64,000 bases of DNA from contig JANUWI010000006.1 of the NCBI GenBank assembly GCA_025504975.1, positions 682,001-746,000 on the forward strand, given 5' to 3'. Within the stretch, counting starts at the first letter, position 1. Every line of letters begins with the position of its first letter. The position numbers were made by a program, and so were the translations under genes. The notes under the pieces were generated by a model, which did no database searches, was not told the origin of the DNA, and saw only the letters and a list, made by a program, of their open reading frames with translations. Source of the stretch: Plenodomus lindquistii (lineage: Eukaryota > Ascomycota > Dothideomycetes > Pleosporales > Leptosphaeriaceae). This document shows, piece after piece, positions 1 to 9,774 of the stretch.

Positions 1-2
1 TG

Positions 3-1584
3 GGATACACGAAGTCACGTTTCTACGCTCGGCCACTTGCTATGCTCACGACCTACAAGGGCCGAGAGATTCTCCGGAAGACAAAAGACATGGCGGAAGA
101 GAAGGCATTACGCGTCATCTACGGTGACACTGATTCCGTCATGATCAACACCAATGTGGACAACATCCAGGACGCTCTGAAACTGGGTAACGAGTTCAAG
201 CGGGAGGTCAACGATAGCTACAAGCTTCTGGAGATTGATATCGACAACGTCTTCCGTCGCATCTTGCTGCATGCGAAGAAGAAGTATGCTGCTATCAACA
301 TGGTGCCCGTTGATGGCAAGTATATCGAGAAGCTGGAAGTCAAGGGTCTCGACATGAGGCGCAGAGAATACTGTGCCTTGTCCAAAGAAACATCAACGTA
401 CGTTACACTTGCTTTTCTGGCTCATTGACTCTTACTTACCAAACTACAGTGAACTCTTGAATTTCTTACTGAGCGGCGAGGACCCTGATACAGTCGTTGA
501 GAAGATTCACAACCACCTCCGTGAGCTTAGCAAACGCATGCGAGAGTACACAATCCCCACACGTAAATACACCATCTACACACAGTTGGGCAAGAACCCA
601 AAGGAATATCCCAATGGCAACTCCATGCCGTCTGTCCAAGTAGCCCTCAGGCTCATGGCAAAGGGCAAGCATGTCAAGGCCAAAGATGTGATGAGCTTCA
701 TCATCACCGGCGAATCGTCAGGATCCGCCGAAAACGCAGCAAAGAACGCTTACCCAGTCGATGAAGTGCTCAAGACGGAAAGCGGCCTCAAGCCAGACAT
801 TGACTACTACCTCCACAAGCAGATCCTACCACCAGTCGAACGATTATGTGCTCCTATCAGCGGCACAAACATTACTATGCTGGCCGCATGTCTTGGTCTC
901 GATACAAGCAAGTACCGCGTCTCCACTGTGTCCGGGGGCGCCCAACAAGACACCGAGATTCATCCTTTGGAGTCGCAGATCCCAGACTCTGTGCGCTTCC
1001 AAGCATGTGCACCACTCTGGCTACGCTGCCGTAGTTGCACAACTGTCTTCCCCTTCCAAGGTCTCTCATCAACGTCGCCTACATCCGCGTCATTGCAGAC
1101 TATATCGCATAACGGCATTCAATGCCCGGCCCAGGGCTGCAAACAGACCTTACAAACACTCTCTATAGTCGCCCAGCTTGAATCCGCCATCCGTCAACTC
1201 CTCGCCTCCTATTACGCCGGTCACCTCGTATGTGATGACCCGCAATGTGGAAACCGTACCCGCAGCATCTCTGTCTATGGTCACCGGTGTCTCGGCCCCA
1301 AGGGTCTCGCCAAAGACTGCCTGGGCAAAATGCACTGGGAGATTCGGGAGAAGGATGTATGGAACCAGTTGATGTACTATCAGAGCCTGTTCGATGTTGA
1401 TCGTGTGGACAAGGGCGAAGCGGGCGTGAAGGTTGAGGAGAGCCGGGAGAAGATTAAAATTCTGGCGGATCAGAATAGAGAGCGGTTCGGAACGTTGAAG
1501 GGGGTTGTGGAGAGGTGGTTGGAGAGGAATGGGCGGCAGTGGGTGCAGATGGATAGCTTGTTTTCTTTTGCGCTGAAGGCTTAG
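3..1584 (+). CDS. POL1: DNA polymerase alpha catalytic subunit, C-terminal part
   Basis: This is the 3' end of the B-family replicative polymerase that extends RNA primers in the primase complex; the 5' part lies outside the window. Exons are 3-397 and 450-1584, joined by a 52-base GT-AG intron, giving 509 codons. The polymerase motif YGDTDS is at residues 40-45 of the fragment, followed by the KGLDMRRR segment. The C-terminal third holds paired CxxC-type cysteines (CRSC, CPAQGC, CDDPQC, then HRC and a further C) matching the zinc-binding domain of the alpha subunit. That zinc domain separates it from delta, epsilon and zeta. Reading frame and splice junction are unambiguous. Confidence 0.93.
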
Positions 1585-1892
1585 GCGTGGATTTGCGTAC
1601 TGGGAGGGCTTCTATCTGTAGACAGATTACTATGATTGGATAGCATTTGGCGTTCATGGGGGTAACGGAGTACCGCGACGTCGTGAACTATGATTGTAGT
1701 TGTCCTCTTGGGATGATGAATACAAGGTATATAGCCTTGTCTTACTCGTACATGAATCGCGATTTGTGTCACATCAACATGCCTCGACTCATGTGAATCT
1801 TCATCATGTCATTACAAAGTATACAAGGGTATATATATGTTGCTAGTGGTAACCAAGAAGACAAAGGAACAGCTCTTTCGAACACCCTCATC
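1585..1892. other. Spacer between convergent POL1 and kynureninase genes
   Basis: About 300 bases between two stop codons, presumably holding both 3' UTRs and polyadenylation signals. No gene-like structure is seen. Confidence 0.5.
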
Positions 1893-3462
1893 TCACGTCC
1901 TCGCAATCCCTCCTGGTACCCCTGTATTATGCCTGCTCGGCTCTCCAACCATCTCCACCGCCCTCCGACACGCCTGATGAAACACCTCAATAAAGCGATG
2001 AACATCCCAAAACGAATTATACAACGGCGCCGGTGCAATCCTCAGCACATCCGGCTTCCTCTCATCAACCACCACACCCTTCTCTTCAATCTCCTTTTGC
2101 ACGTGTTCCAACAGTCCCGGCTTGAGCAGCACGCTCAACTGCGCGCCCCGCTCCGCTGGATTCGCCGGCGTGATGATGGTATATGGTGGGTTGCCACCTG
2201 GGTAACGGAGTAGTCGCGCCTCGAGGTAGCCTGTGAGACGGAGACTGCGCTCACGGAGTGCGTCTATAGACGTCAGTGCGAAGACGTCGAGGGAAGCCAT
2301 GACGGATGTTATATCCAGGGCGCTGGGGTTGCTGAGTTGGTAGCCGCTTGCGCCGGGGATGGGGATGAAGGAGTTTGACATTGCGAAGCGGGAGGTTTTG
2401 TCGCTGCCCCACCAGCCGCTTAGACGGGGACGGTAGATCAGGTCTGTGGGGGTGTTATTGCTCTTGGAGGTATTGGACGGCTTGTTGGATTGGCTGGCTG
2501 ATGCGGGTTCGACGGTGCCGTGGCGCTCGTGGACGAAGAGGCCGCCGATCACGCCGGGCCCGCCGTTCATGTACTTGTAGTTGCACCATGCTGCGAAGTC
2601 GACATTCCAGTCGTGGAGCTTCAGAGGTACGTTACCTGTGGCGTGGGCGAGATCCCAGCCTACTGGTATGCCGAGGGCGTGGCAGTGATGCGTGATGAGT
2701 TCGATGTCGAGGAACTGGCCAGAGTAGAACTGGATGCCTGGAAGAAGGACAAGAGCTGTGGTTGCGGCGTGGACGGAGATGACGGAAAGGATGTGTTCGG
2801 TGGAGAGGTATGGTGAGGAGGAGGAAGGTGGGTCTATGGTGATGAGGGATGATGGGCCGAGGTTGTGGTGTGCTAGTTGTGAAAGTGCGGCGTACTGTTG
2901 TCCACAGATTAGTACAGATATCCTGACAAGCAGAGAAGACAAGACTTACATGATCACTGGGAAACGCTTTTCCCTCGATGATGATTTTCCACCGATCTTT
3001 GGTCGGCTTGTAGAAACTCGCCATCAAGAGATGCAAGTTCGCAGTCAACGTCTCCATCACCACGACCTCACTTGGCAGAGCTCCCACAATCTTCGCACTC
3101 TGCTCTTTCACCGCATCGTCAATGTGCAGCCACGGCGGCAACCCTCCCTCATACTCGGTGAAGTGTCCAAACACGCCCTTGGAAGCCCAAGTATCGAGAT
3201 ACCGATTGACATACTCCTTTGTCCGCCGTGGCTGCAGACCAAGAGAGTTGCCGCAAAAGTATATTGACTCCTCGCCGTCGTCCTTGTGCGTAGGGTGTTC
3301 TTGAGGACCAAACTTCTTGTTCCGCAGATCACCTTTTGTCGGTATCCTAAACTCCTTCCTTAGCTTACTCAAGTCGTCCTTTGCATCCTGCGCCTTGGCA
3401 TAAGCCTCGGAGCACAACTCCGGCGTCGCTACGTCCAGATACCTGTTGTGTAGTTTTGGCAT
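1893..3462 (-). CDS. BNA5: Kynureninase (L-kynurenine hydrolase)
   Basis: PLP-dependent cytosolic enzyme that cleaves L-kynurenine or 3-hydroxykynurenine to anthranilate or 3-hydroxyanthranilate plus alanine, in tryptophan catabolism and de novo NAD synthesis. Exons are 3462-2950 and 2894-1893, with a 55-base intron in phase 0, giving 504 residues. The N-terminal half has the family signature FCGNSLGLQP (residues about 69-78) and AFPSDHYAA across the splice junction. The cofactor lysine lies in WCNYKYMNGGPG, near residue 278. A low-complexity Ser/Asn insert (about residues 294-312) makes it slightly longer than usual. It is divergent from ISA2, with start codons 408 bases apart. Confidence 0.95.
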
Positions 3463-3870
3463 CGCAGCAAGCAGCCAGCCAGCCAGCCCCTTTCTTTGGT
3501 TAAAGTAGACGGAAAAATACTCCGTCCTGTCAGATGACTGGAAACCTTTATATACCGCTAACTGTGGACCAGGGTGTCTGGCGGTCTAGAATCTTCCGAG
3601 ATCAAGGCCTTTGGGTTCGGCAGGCTTTATATGTCTTCAGGCAGCAATTTATATTAGGGCCCAGCAATGTGAACTGGTGGGGCAGGGCGACAAATCAAAC
3701 AGTGCTCGTACGATGTGCGGCGGGGTTTCGTGTACCTGACTAATCGGGCCAGACCTTCTGGTCGTGTGGGGTGGTTGTGATTGGTTGAGGGGAGGAGCTG
3801 CGGTTTGGTGTTCTTACGATGACCTTGTGCACATTATCAACGACTTCGACACTCGGACAACACCACGATA
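3463..3870. promoter_or_regulatory. Divergent promoter region between kynureninase and ISA2
   Basis: A 408-base gap between two outward-facing start codons must contain both 5' UTRs and core promoters. It includes a short CCAGCCAGCC-type repeat just upstream of the kynureninase start. I see no confident transcription-factor site. Confidence 0.5.
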
Positions 3871-4572
3871 ATGGCTTCCACGTATACGATGTGCGCTTCT
3901 TGCTTGCGCGCAGCTAGAGGAGGCGTGCAAAAGGTGTCTCTGAGGCACGCGGTGCAGTCTACGAGGACATACAGCAGCGCGCCCGCCACTCTACGACCGC
4001 TATACCTCGACTTCCTCGCGCCATCCGCCACCACAAGAACCCCAAATCCCATACAAGCATACAAAGCACCATCACCGCCCCTCACACAATTCCGTCGAAC
4101 CCTCGCTACGGCCACAACTACAACCACAACAACCACAACCGCATCACCAACATCCTCCCCACCAACCGCCACACCCGCCCACCCCATCATCAACCCCCGC
4201 ACCGACGACTCCGGCGCCCCCATGACCCTCTCCATATCCCCCCGAGCCTCCCACCGCCTCCACACCATCGCAACCAAAGACGCAAACCCCTCTCTCGCCC
4301 TCCGCGTCAGCATCGAAAGCGGCGGCTGCCACGGCTTCCAATACCTCATGGACCTGTGCGATTTATCCAAGACACCTCCTGCCGAAGAAGACACGGTGTT
4401 TGAAGGGGTAAAGGGCGAGAAGATTGTAGTGGATGAGGCGAGTTTGGAGCTGTTGAATGGGAGTACGGTGGATTATACGATGGAGTTGATTGGGAGCCAG
4501 TTTAAGATTACGGGAATTCCGGGGGCCACGAGTAGTTGTGGGTGTGGGACGAGTTTTGATATTAAATTGTAG
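3871..4572 (+). CDS. ISA2: Mitochondrial iron-sulfur cluster assembly protein ISA2 (HesB/IscA family)
   Basis: A-type Fe-S scaffold or carrier needed with ISA1 and IBA57 for [4Fe-4S] maturation of mitochondrial enzymes. A single exon of 233 residues. The IscA domain covers about residues 117-233 and has the three conserved cysteines: one in GGCHGFQY (C153) and two in CGCG (C223, C225). Roughly 110 N-terminal residues precede the domain. They begin with an Arg- and Ser-rich, acid-poor stretch fitting a mitochondrial presequence and include a run of about ten threonines near residue 81. FQY after the first cysteine favours ISA2 over ISA1. Confidence 0.9.
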   Translation: MASTYTMCASCLRAARGGVQKVSLRHAVQSTRTYSSAPATLRPLYLDFLAPSATTRTPNPIQAYKAPSPPLTQFRRTLATATTTTTTTTTASPTSSPPTATPAHPIINPRTDDSGAPMTLSISPRASHRLHTIATKDANPSLALRVSIESGGCHGFQYLMDLCDLSKTPPAEEDTVFEGVKGEKIVVDEASLELLNGSTVDYTMELIGSQFKITGIPGATSSCGCGTSFDIKL

Positions 4573-4884
4573 GGTTGGAGGCTGAGGGTGGAAATGTGTA
4601 ATGTATGTTGTGTACGATAGATGACCATCATTGGTAGCATCATGGGCAGATTGGACATCAGATGGTAATGGAGGTTTATCAATTCTTTCGATTGAGATAC
4701 GCCCTGTTGTATTCTTGCCTCTCATCAGCCACAGCCAACGCAAAAGCCGGCTTTGCACCCACATCCACATTCACATCCAAAAAGGTATCATTAACACAGT
4801 CTAAACATCCCCAAAATGTCGAAACCAGACTTAACGCCCAGTTCTGCTCCAAGGCACCCTATATGCAGTCTGAAGCTGAGTATC
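4573..4884. other. Spacer between convergent ISA2 and TFG1
   Basis: Both flanking genes end here, so it should hold two 3' UTRs. No gene seen. Confidence 0.45.
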
Positions 4885-6996
4885 CTAACCAGCCTTCGTC
4901 GCGTTAGCAGCTTGCATAAAGGCACTAACGCTGTCATCAGACGGCATCTCAGCCAACGGCGTCAACCAACTATTCTGCTTGTCGAAGCTTGATACTGCCT
5001 TGACCAGCTTGATGAACTGCTTGATATCACCACGTTCAACACGGCTCTTGAACTTGACAATGAGGTCTGTGAGGTTCATGCCCTGGGCGGGGATGGAGGC
5101 ATGAATCTCGGCCGCAGAGGGGAGCTGCTTGAGCGTGCCGGAGGGACTACCAGCTCGGCTGCCGTTAACGGTGGGTGCAGAGGGACTGCCTGCGCGGCTA
5201 GTACCTGGGCTACCGCTAGGTGAACCGCCGAGGACGAGCTTGGATTTCTTCTTCTTCTTGTCTTTGCCAATACGGCCAGCGTCGGTCATCTCGCTGTCAC
5301 TACCAGATCCAGCGCCCTTGAGTGCAGCGAAGGAGGACTTGCGGGAGCCATCGTTAAGCTTATCGCGGTTCTTCTTGTGCTTCTTGCGGGACGACTCGTT
5401 GCCACTAGCTTCTGAGAGGTTGGGCGAACCGGGGCGCTTCTTGCTCTTGCCGTCAGTGGGCTTCTGACTTCCTGATGGTGTGTTTGAGCCCTTTGTCGAT
5501 GTGCCAGATGGGACATTTCCAGCTTCAGGAGCCTTGCCGTTTTGTTCTGCAGCTTTCTTCTCCTCCTCTTCTTTCGCGCGCAGCCTCTCGGTTTCAGAGT
5601 CGGTGTCTGATTCGCTCTCCGTCAAATATGGGTTCTCCGGGTCGCTGTCGATGTAGTCAAACTGCTTTTCGCGCTTCGCCAGCGCCTTACGTAAGCCCTT
5701 TTGCATAGCTCTCAGATCATCGACCAAGCTAGCTTCAAGCTCCTCACGGCGCTCTATACTGAGCTCATCCGGGCGTTCCCACAAGGCAGCCTGGAGTTGG
5801 TCTCGCTTCAACTTTTCAGTAGCCTCCTTGACATCATCTTCTTCGCCCTCAAACAGCCCATTGAGGCCCTCCTCATCATCGGCAAAGTCTTCTTCGAGGT
5901 TAAAGTCAATGTCGTCGGCGTCGGCTTCTTGTTTCACAAAGTTGCCATCCTCATCAGTGCGCGGCTGACGGATTCTGCCCTCATCATCGCCTCCACCACC
6001 AACGCGCGTGCGCAGACCGCTGTTGCCACGGTCGTTCTCCTCTGCCTCTCGCTTGATTGCGCGCGCTTCGATGTTCCTCAGAAATCCTGGCACGGTCTCA
6101 ACCTTGGTCAGAAGTTTGTCCAAGTCATCGCCGGTCGGTTTGACCTTGTTTTTGACGTTGAAACGATACCAACGCTCCATGGGCGCTAACTGAATAGCAC
6201 TGCCGTGTGGGTTGTTGGGATCCGTTGTGGTGAGCATAATGTGTGCCTCTGAAAGCTCCGACTCGTACGTGCCCACCCACGTCTGCTTGTTCTCAAAGTC
6301 CTCCAAATGCCATGGCAATGTCTCCTCGTATCGCAGCAGCTGTCGCTTCTTTGCCTCTGGGGTGTCGTCTGGGCGGTACTTTTGCTCCGTCTTCTTCTGG
6401 AACGCGTTCTGCTTCTTGGTCCCACTGGGAGCAATCTTGGCCTGGTTCTCATCGCGGATCTTGCGGCGCTCTTCCTTCTGCTGCTCGATGCGCTCACGCT
6501 CCTTGATCTCGTCCAGGTCCTCCTTTGTGTCCTCTTCCTCAAAGTGAGAGCCTGCACCGCTCGGGGGCGCACGCGGGTCGCGACGGTGCAATTTGATGGG
6601 CGGCGTGAACTGCATCTTGTCCTCGATGTCGACGTGTGCTTTGCCCTGCAGGCGCATGACATGGTGTCGCAGCTCCTTGAGGTCGCGCCGTGTGACGACG
6701 AGCGGAAAGGTGGCGGCGCCTTGGGCGATGAACTCTTGCCGCAGCGCCTCGTTGGTCTGTGTGCCGTCGTTGGCCAGGCCCGGGGCGGGCTTCTTGCTCT
6801 CGTTCATCGTGGCCAGCGACACCAAGGGCCGGGTGATGTTCTGCAGCGGCCGCTTGGGGGCGCGCAGTGGGTTGGACTGTGGCCTGCGCCGGCGGGCTGG
6901 CTTGAGGCCATTATGACTATTGTTCGCAGCAGCAGGCGCGGGCGCGGCTGAGGGCGCGGCGGGCACCTGGTTCTGGGTCGGTGTGTTTCCATTCAT
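4885..6996 (-). CDS. TFG1: Transcription initiation factor IIF alpha subunit (TFG1/RAP74)
   Basis: Large subunit of TFIIF, which binds RNA polymerase II and supports preinitiation-complex assembly and early elongation in the nucleus. Uninterrupted reading frame; the start at 6996 (MNGNTPTQ) gives 703 residues. An in-frame extension to 7125 lacks a better start. The N-terminal half holds the TFIIF dimerisation domain (RDLKELRHHVMRLQG, TWVGTYESELSE, MERWYRFN). Then come an acidic stretch (DFADDEEGLNGLFEGEED), a Lys/Ser-rich low-complexity linker, and a C-terminal winged helix (about residues 635-690, MNLTDLIVKFKSR). It is divergent from the nucleotidyltransferase gene. Confidence 0.9.
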   Translation of the reverse strand: MNGNTPTQNQVPAAPSAAPAPAAANNSHNGLKPARRRRPQSNPLRAPKRPLQNITRPLVSLATMNESKKPAPGLANDGTQTNEALRQEFIAQGAATFPLVVTRRDLKELRHHVMRLQGKAHVDIEDKMQFTPPIKLHRRDPRAPPSGAGSHFEEEDTKEDLDEIKERERIEQQKEERRKIRDENQAKIAPSGTKKQNAFQKKTEQKYRPDDTPEAKKRQLLRYEETLPWHLEDFENKQTWVGTYESELSEAHIMLTTTDPNNPHGSAIQLAPMERWYRFNVKNKVKPTGDDLDKLLTKVETVPGFLRNIEARAIKREAEENDRGNSGLRTRVGGGGDDEGRIRQPRTDEDGNFVKQEADADDIDFNLEEDFADDEEGLNGLFEGEEDDVKEATEKLKRDQLQAALWERPDELSIERREELEASLVDDLRAMQKGLRKALAKREKQFDYIDSDPENPYLTESESDTDSETERLRAKEEEEKKAAEQNGKAPEAGNVPSGTSTKGSNTPSGSQKPTDGKSKKRPGSPNLSEASGNESSRKKHKKNRDKLNDGSRKSSFAALKGAGSGSDSEMTDAGRIGKDKKKKKSKLVLGGSPSGSPGTSRAGSPSAPTVNGSRAGSPSGTLKQLPSAAEIHASIPAQGMNLTDLIVKFKSRVERGDIKQFIKLVKAVSSFDKQNSWLTPLAEMPSDDSVSAFMQAANATKAG

Positions 6997-7524
6997 AGCG
7001 AGCGTGTGTCTAGAGCGTGAGAAGCAGAGAGGTGTGAAATAATGCAAAAAGAGAGAGTGGCGCGTGGGAGATGAAAGGCGGCCCTGCCTTGTCCTGTCGC
7101 GGCGTGTTGTTGGACGAGGTGACAATGGGACGCGGAGGTTGACCAGACTCCATACCGTGCGTCAGTGCTCCACTCTGCCCGCTAGTCGCCTACGCGCCAA
7201 GAGCGTGCGGCGGCCCCAGCAAGGCCCTCCGCTATCCCAAAAGGTGACACCATCACTTGCACGCTCGCTGCGCGTGCTGCCGGTGCAAGAGAACCAGGCC
7301 ACCTTCTTCGATCAAAACAGGTCTCTCCACCCTATCGCTTGAGCTTCGATTTACACTCACACAATCGAGCAAACATCCCTGTAGGAATGCCCTGGTGTGC
7401 GAAACAACGTCTTTGATTCGTAGCTCTGTGCCCACTCTCTCAAGGCACGTGACACCCCTCCAAATACACCACACGCTACGTCGCCTTCTTGCAACATTGT
7501 AATTCTTGCAATATTTCGTCAACC
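6997..7524. promoter_or_regulatory. Divergent promoter region between TFG1 and the Cid1-type gene
   Basis: A 528-base intergenic region with both start codons pointing outward. No canonical TATA box is obvious on either strand; GC-rich near TFG1. Shared promoter by position only. Confidence 0.45.
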
Positions 7525-9774
7525 ATGGCCACAGATCAGAACACCGCAAGCGCGCCCAGGTCCACCGGATTGGAAGGCCAGTTGCGTAGCATGATTCTTG
7601 GGAATGTGACCCTCGACAGCACTACACCAAACTCATCTCCTCAGACCGCTCAGCAAGGAAGAGGAAGAGGACGAGGGCGAGGTGCTGGGGGTAGTACTCG
7701 TGGCTTTGACAGAAATGTTCAGAATCGGGCTGATCAAGGTCGTGGATGGGGTCCAAATTCACAAGTCAATGCAGGACAACCAAGGGGAGGTGGTGGAAGG
7801 GCACACCATCCAGGCAGCCACTACCAACCGTCTCATGGACCACGACAACACAATGCCTTTAATGCACCGGTTGTTCCGGCAAACAATCAGCATCAGGGTC
7901 CTAGACAGCCTCACTATCAGCCTAATCAGCAGTTCCACCCTACCACCATTATGAGAGGTCCTGGATCTGGGCCCGCCCCCAAGATACTCCAGAGGCCGCA
8001 GAACCACAACGCAATTCCAAGCCAAGGACGCGCACAAGGAGCGTACCCACCTCGACCCCAGAGCAGCTATCCTCGGGAGAACCCTACGGCTCAAGTCGAA
8101 CATCTGGACATACTTGCCGCCCAGGAGATCCCGAAAGCTGAAATGTCCATGTCTGAACTCGAAGAAAAAGAAGCTTTCCGCATTCGTCTTGAAGGTATCA
8201 TGCAGCAAGCCTTCACCGAGAACTACACAGGTGACATTGCGAGCATTTCTCTAGTGGGGTTTGGTAGTCTTGCGTCAGGCTTCGCGATGCCAGGTTCAGA
8301 TATGGATCTTGCAGTTGTTCCAAGCTGGAAAGACCCTTCTCAATCACATCAGGTAGGTATTGATCGCAATATCCCACGTCTCCTGGAACGCGCAGTGCTG
8401 GACGCGAAGATGGGTGGTCGTTTACTCACTCGAACACGAGTGCCTATCCTAAAGGTGTGTGAACTTCCGACAGAAGAGCTATATACAGCTCTGTGGGAAG
8501 AGCGACAGAAGTGGGACGAGCTGTCGGAAGAAGACAAGTATCCTAGCGATCTTCCAACTGAGCCCCCTCCCACCCCGAAACCAGTAGTCGAAGTGGAAGA
8601 AGACAAACCCGCCGAAATCACGCACCACGCGGATAGCCCTGGCTTCGGCGACAACTTTCCAGTGCTCAGCAACGCAGTCAGCACAAAGGCAGAAAAAAAG
8701 GCACGCGCCAAGAGCGAACAGGCGAAAGCGAAGCCGTCCGTACCAGAGGAGAAGTCTACTGAAGCTGCAAAACCGGAGCCAAATGGCCAGCACAACAAGG
8801 ACAACCAGCCTCGAACGGAGAAGCAGTGGACACGGGAGAAGGTCCAAGGCCCTCTTGATTTTCCCAAAACCGGTTGCGGCATCCAGTGCGATATCAATTT
8901 CGAGAACCCTCTAGGCATCCATAACTCGCAGATGCTACGCTGCTATTCCCTTACTGACCCCCGCGTCCGCCCCATCGTCCTCTTCGTCAAATCCTGGGCT
9001 AAGCGCCGGAAAGTAAACAGCTCCTACTCCGGCACCCTCTCCTCCTATGGCTGGGTACTGATGGTTCTCCACTACCTCGTCAACATTGCGCAACCCCCCG
9101 TATGTCCCAACCTCCAGCACTCCGTCCCCCAACCCACCGACATCGTCGCCCTAGAACAATTCTTCAAAGAAACCACAATCGGCAACTACAACGTCCGCTT
9201 CTGGCGCAACGAGCAAGAAATCATTGCAGCAGCACAAGCAGGACGCCTCACCAACAACAGACAGAGCATCGGTGCGCTTCTCCGCGGCTTCTTCCAATAC
9301 TACTCTTCCATGTCACCCGGCTACGGCGCCCAGCGAACTCCACAATTCTACTGGACAACCGAAGTCCTGTCCCTGCGCACACCGGGCGGTCTGCAAACCA
9401 AGCAGAGCAAAGGCTGGGTCAGCGCGACTACGAAAGTCACGGCAGAGAAGAAGGTCACGAATCGCTATCTGTTTGCGATTGAAGATCCATTTGAGCTTGA
9501 TCATAATGTTGCGAGGACCGTTACGCACCGTGGGATAGTGGCGATACGCGATGAGTTCCGTAGGGCGTGGAGGATCCTGAGAGCGATTGGGCAGGGGGCA
9601 GAGCCTGAGGGTGGGATCTTTGATGAAGTGGTTGAGACTGTTCCTGCACCGGTGGCAGCGATGAAGGCAGCAGATGAAGCGGAGCCTGAGGCGAAGGAGG
9701 GGGATCAGTCGACGGCGGATGGTGCTGGTGCTGGTGGTGTTCAGAAAGAAGATGACATCGCCGCAGTAGCGTAA
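7525..9774 (+). CDS. Cid1-type non-canonical poly(A)/poly(U) RNA polymerase
   Basis: Nucleotidyltransferase predicted to add untemplated A or U residues to RNA 3' ends. The start at 7525 is chosen because CAACCATGG is a good initiation context; this gives 749 residues. The first about 200 residues are Gly/Arg/Gln/Pro-rich with an RGRGRGRG-type stretch, likely disordered and RNA-binding. The catalytic core has GFGS (245-248), the metal-binding pair in GSDMDL (D259, D261) and a third Asp in CDINFENPLG (D456). The two halves are split by an acidic then Lys-rich insert of about 130 residues. The central/PAP-associated domain contains DPRVRPIVLFVKSWAKRR and LLRGFFQYYSS. All three catalytic acids are present. 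Whether it adds A or U cannot be told. Confidence 0.85.
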   Translation: MATDQNTASAPRSTGLEGQLRSMILGNVTLDSTTPNSSPQTAQQGRGRGRGRGAGGSTRGFDRNVQNRADQGRGWGPNSQVNAGQPRGGGGRAHHPGSHYQPSHGPRQHNAFNAPVVPANNQHQGPRQPHYQPNQQFHPTTIMRGPGSGPAPKILQRPQNHNAIPSQGRAQGAYPPRPQSSYPRENPTAQVEHLDILAAQEIPKAEMSMSELEEKEAFRIRLEGIMQQAFTENYTGDIASISLVGFGSLASGFAMPGSDMDLAVVPSWKDPSQSHQVGIDRNIPRLLERAVLDAKMGGRLLTRTRVPILKVCELPTEELYTALWEERQKWDELSEEDKYPSDLPTEPPPTPKPVVEVEEDKPAEITHHADSPGFGDNFPVLSNAVSTKAEKKARAKSEQAKAKPSVPEEKSTEAAKPEPNGQHNKDNQPRTEKQWTREKVQGPLDFPKTGCGIQCDINFENPLGIHNSQMLRCYSLTDPRVRPIVLFVKSWAKRRKVNSSYSGTLSSYGWVLMVLHYLVNIAQPPVCPNLQHSVPQPTDIVALEQFFKETTIGNYNVRFWRNEQEIIAAAQAGRLTNNRQSIGALLRGFFQYYSSMSPGYGAQRTPQFYWTTEVLSLRTPGGLQTKQSKGWVSATTKVTAEKKVTNRYLFAIEDPFELDHNVARTVTHRGIVAIRDEFRRAWRILRAIGQGAEPEGGIFDEVVETVPAPVAAMKAADEAEPEAKEGDQSTADGAGAGGVQKEDDIAAVA

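Noticed and set aside
6997..7125. N-terminal extension of TFG1 to 7125
   Set aside because: The extra 43 residues are Arg/Ser/Phe-rich, unlike the family, and the ATG at 6996 fits better.
8349..8918. Minus-strand frame of 189 codons inside the Cid1-type gene
   Set aside because: Antisense shadow of a well-supported coding exon with repeated Lys/Glu codons.
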